In this document: in pieces, positions 6,242-6,514 of the stretch
Numbering within the stretch: the stretch's first letter is position 1
Layout of the letters: every line of letters starts with the position of its first letter
NCBI GenBank assembly: GCA_001780825.1
Contig: MFIX01000023.1
Span: 1-6,514, forward strand
DNA from: Candidatus Glassbacteria bacterium RIFCSPLOWO2_12_FULL_58_11
GTDB taxonomy: Bacteria; Gemmatimonadota; Glassbacteria; GWA2-58-10
Length of the DNA stretch: 6,514 bases
Direction: 5' to 3'
The notes under the pieces: model-generated
Database searches by the model: none
What the model saw: the letters and a program-made list of their open reading frames with translations, nothing else
What the model was told of the DNA's origin: nothing
Position numbers and translations under genes: made by a program

Positions 6242-6514
6242 TTAATTATTTTCTTTCCTGCCCTCGGCCTCCCAGGCCGCCTCAGGCGCGGAGGGTCCCT
6301 CGTGATTGGCGTAGCCCAGCTTATGGGAGCGCCAGCGGGGGTCCACTTTCACGCCCAGCCCGAAAAACGGGTCCCGGGTAATCCGGGTATGTTCTTTCAG
6401 CATCTCCCGAAGCTTTTCAATATCTTTACGGTTCTGTCCCAGGCCCGCCAGGTTGAGCTTTTCCCCGGGATCGCTTTCCAGGTCGTACAGCTCCTCGCCG
6501 CTACCCTCGAGATA
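6242..6514 (-). CDS. sulfatase, C-terminal fragment (5' part beyond window)
   Basis: An open frame enters from the window end and stops at TAA (6242-6244), giving 90 residues with no start inside. It begins YLEGSGEELYDLESDPGEKLNLAGLGQN, which is the typical C-terminal signature of type I (formylglycine) sulfatases of the alkaline-phosphatase superfamily: E-L-Y-D-L-x-x-D-P-x-E-x-x-N-L. It then continues with a helix DIEKLREMLKEH and a charged tail ending EAEGRKENN. The catalytic Cys/Ser-x-Pro-x-Arg motif would lie outside the window, so substrate and activity cannot be judged. Such enzymes remove sulfate esters from polysaccharides or glycoconjugates and are often exported. The high GC matches the araB side rather than the cassette. 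Confidence 0.85.
   Translation of the reverse strand, partial: YLEGSGEELYDLESDPGEKLNLAGLGQNRKDIEKLREMLKEHTRITRDPFFGLGVKVDPRWRSHKLGYANHEGPSAPEAAWEAEGRKENN

Overview
This is a bacterial chromosomal window, GC-rich in most genes, that mixes sugar catabolism with a lower-GC accessory insert. A ribulokinase, a fucose/arabinose-isomerase-family enzyme and the tail of a sulfatase suggest a carbohydrate-degrading environmental heterotroph. The style fits polysaccharide-degrading lineages such as the FCB/PVC groups, but no taxonomic marker is present and I do not assign a phylum.

Region 1 (1-3065, minus strand) is a pentose/deoxyhexose unit. A well-formed sigma70-type promoter (-35 TTGACT, 17-bp spacer, -10 TAAAAT) drives araB, a full-length ribulokinase. 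About 190 bases downstream on the same strand is an L-fucose/L-arabinose-isomerase-family gene whose 3' end is cut by the window edge. The gap between them holds a near-perfect 28-base palindrome of the dispersed-repeat kind. Isomerase plus kinase gives aldopentose to ketopentose to ketopentose-5-phosphate, with the FucI-type enzyme apparently in the place usually held by AraA.

Region 2 (3150-4165, plus strand) is a divergent DUF523-DUF1722 (YbgA-type) fusion protein, probably started at a TTG codon. Its DUF523 half resembles thiouracil desulfurases that carry an Fe-S cluster, but has Ser where many relatives have the third Cys of the SPSCG motif.

Region 3 (4434-6097, minus strand) is a compact two-gene module of clearly lower GC. 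A DUF4365 protein with a PD-(D/E)xK-like nuclease signature overlaps by ATGA a 383-residue protein of unknown function. An exact 12-base direct repeat lies on either side of the pair. This looks like a horizontally acquired cassette, possibly for defence, and is the best candidate here for an undescribed system.

Region 4 (6242-6514, minus strand) is the C-terminal 90 residues of a sulfatase, returning to the high-GC style of regions 1 and 2. No tRNA, rRNA, CRISPR array or transposase was seen, and no gene-free stretch exceeds 300 bases.
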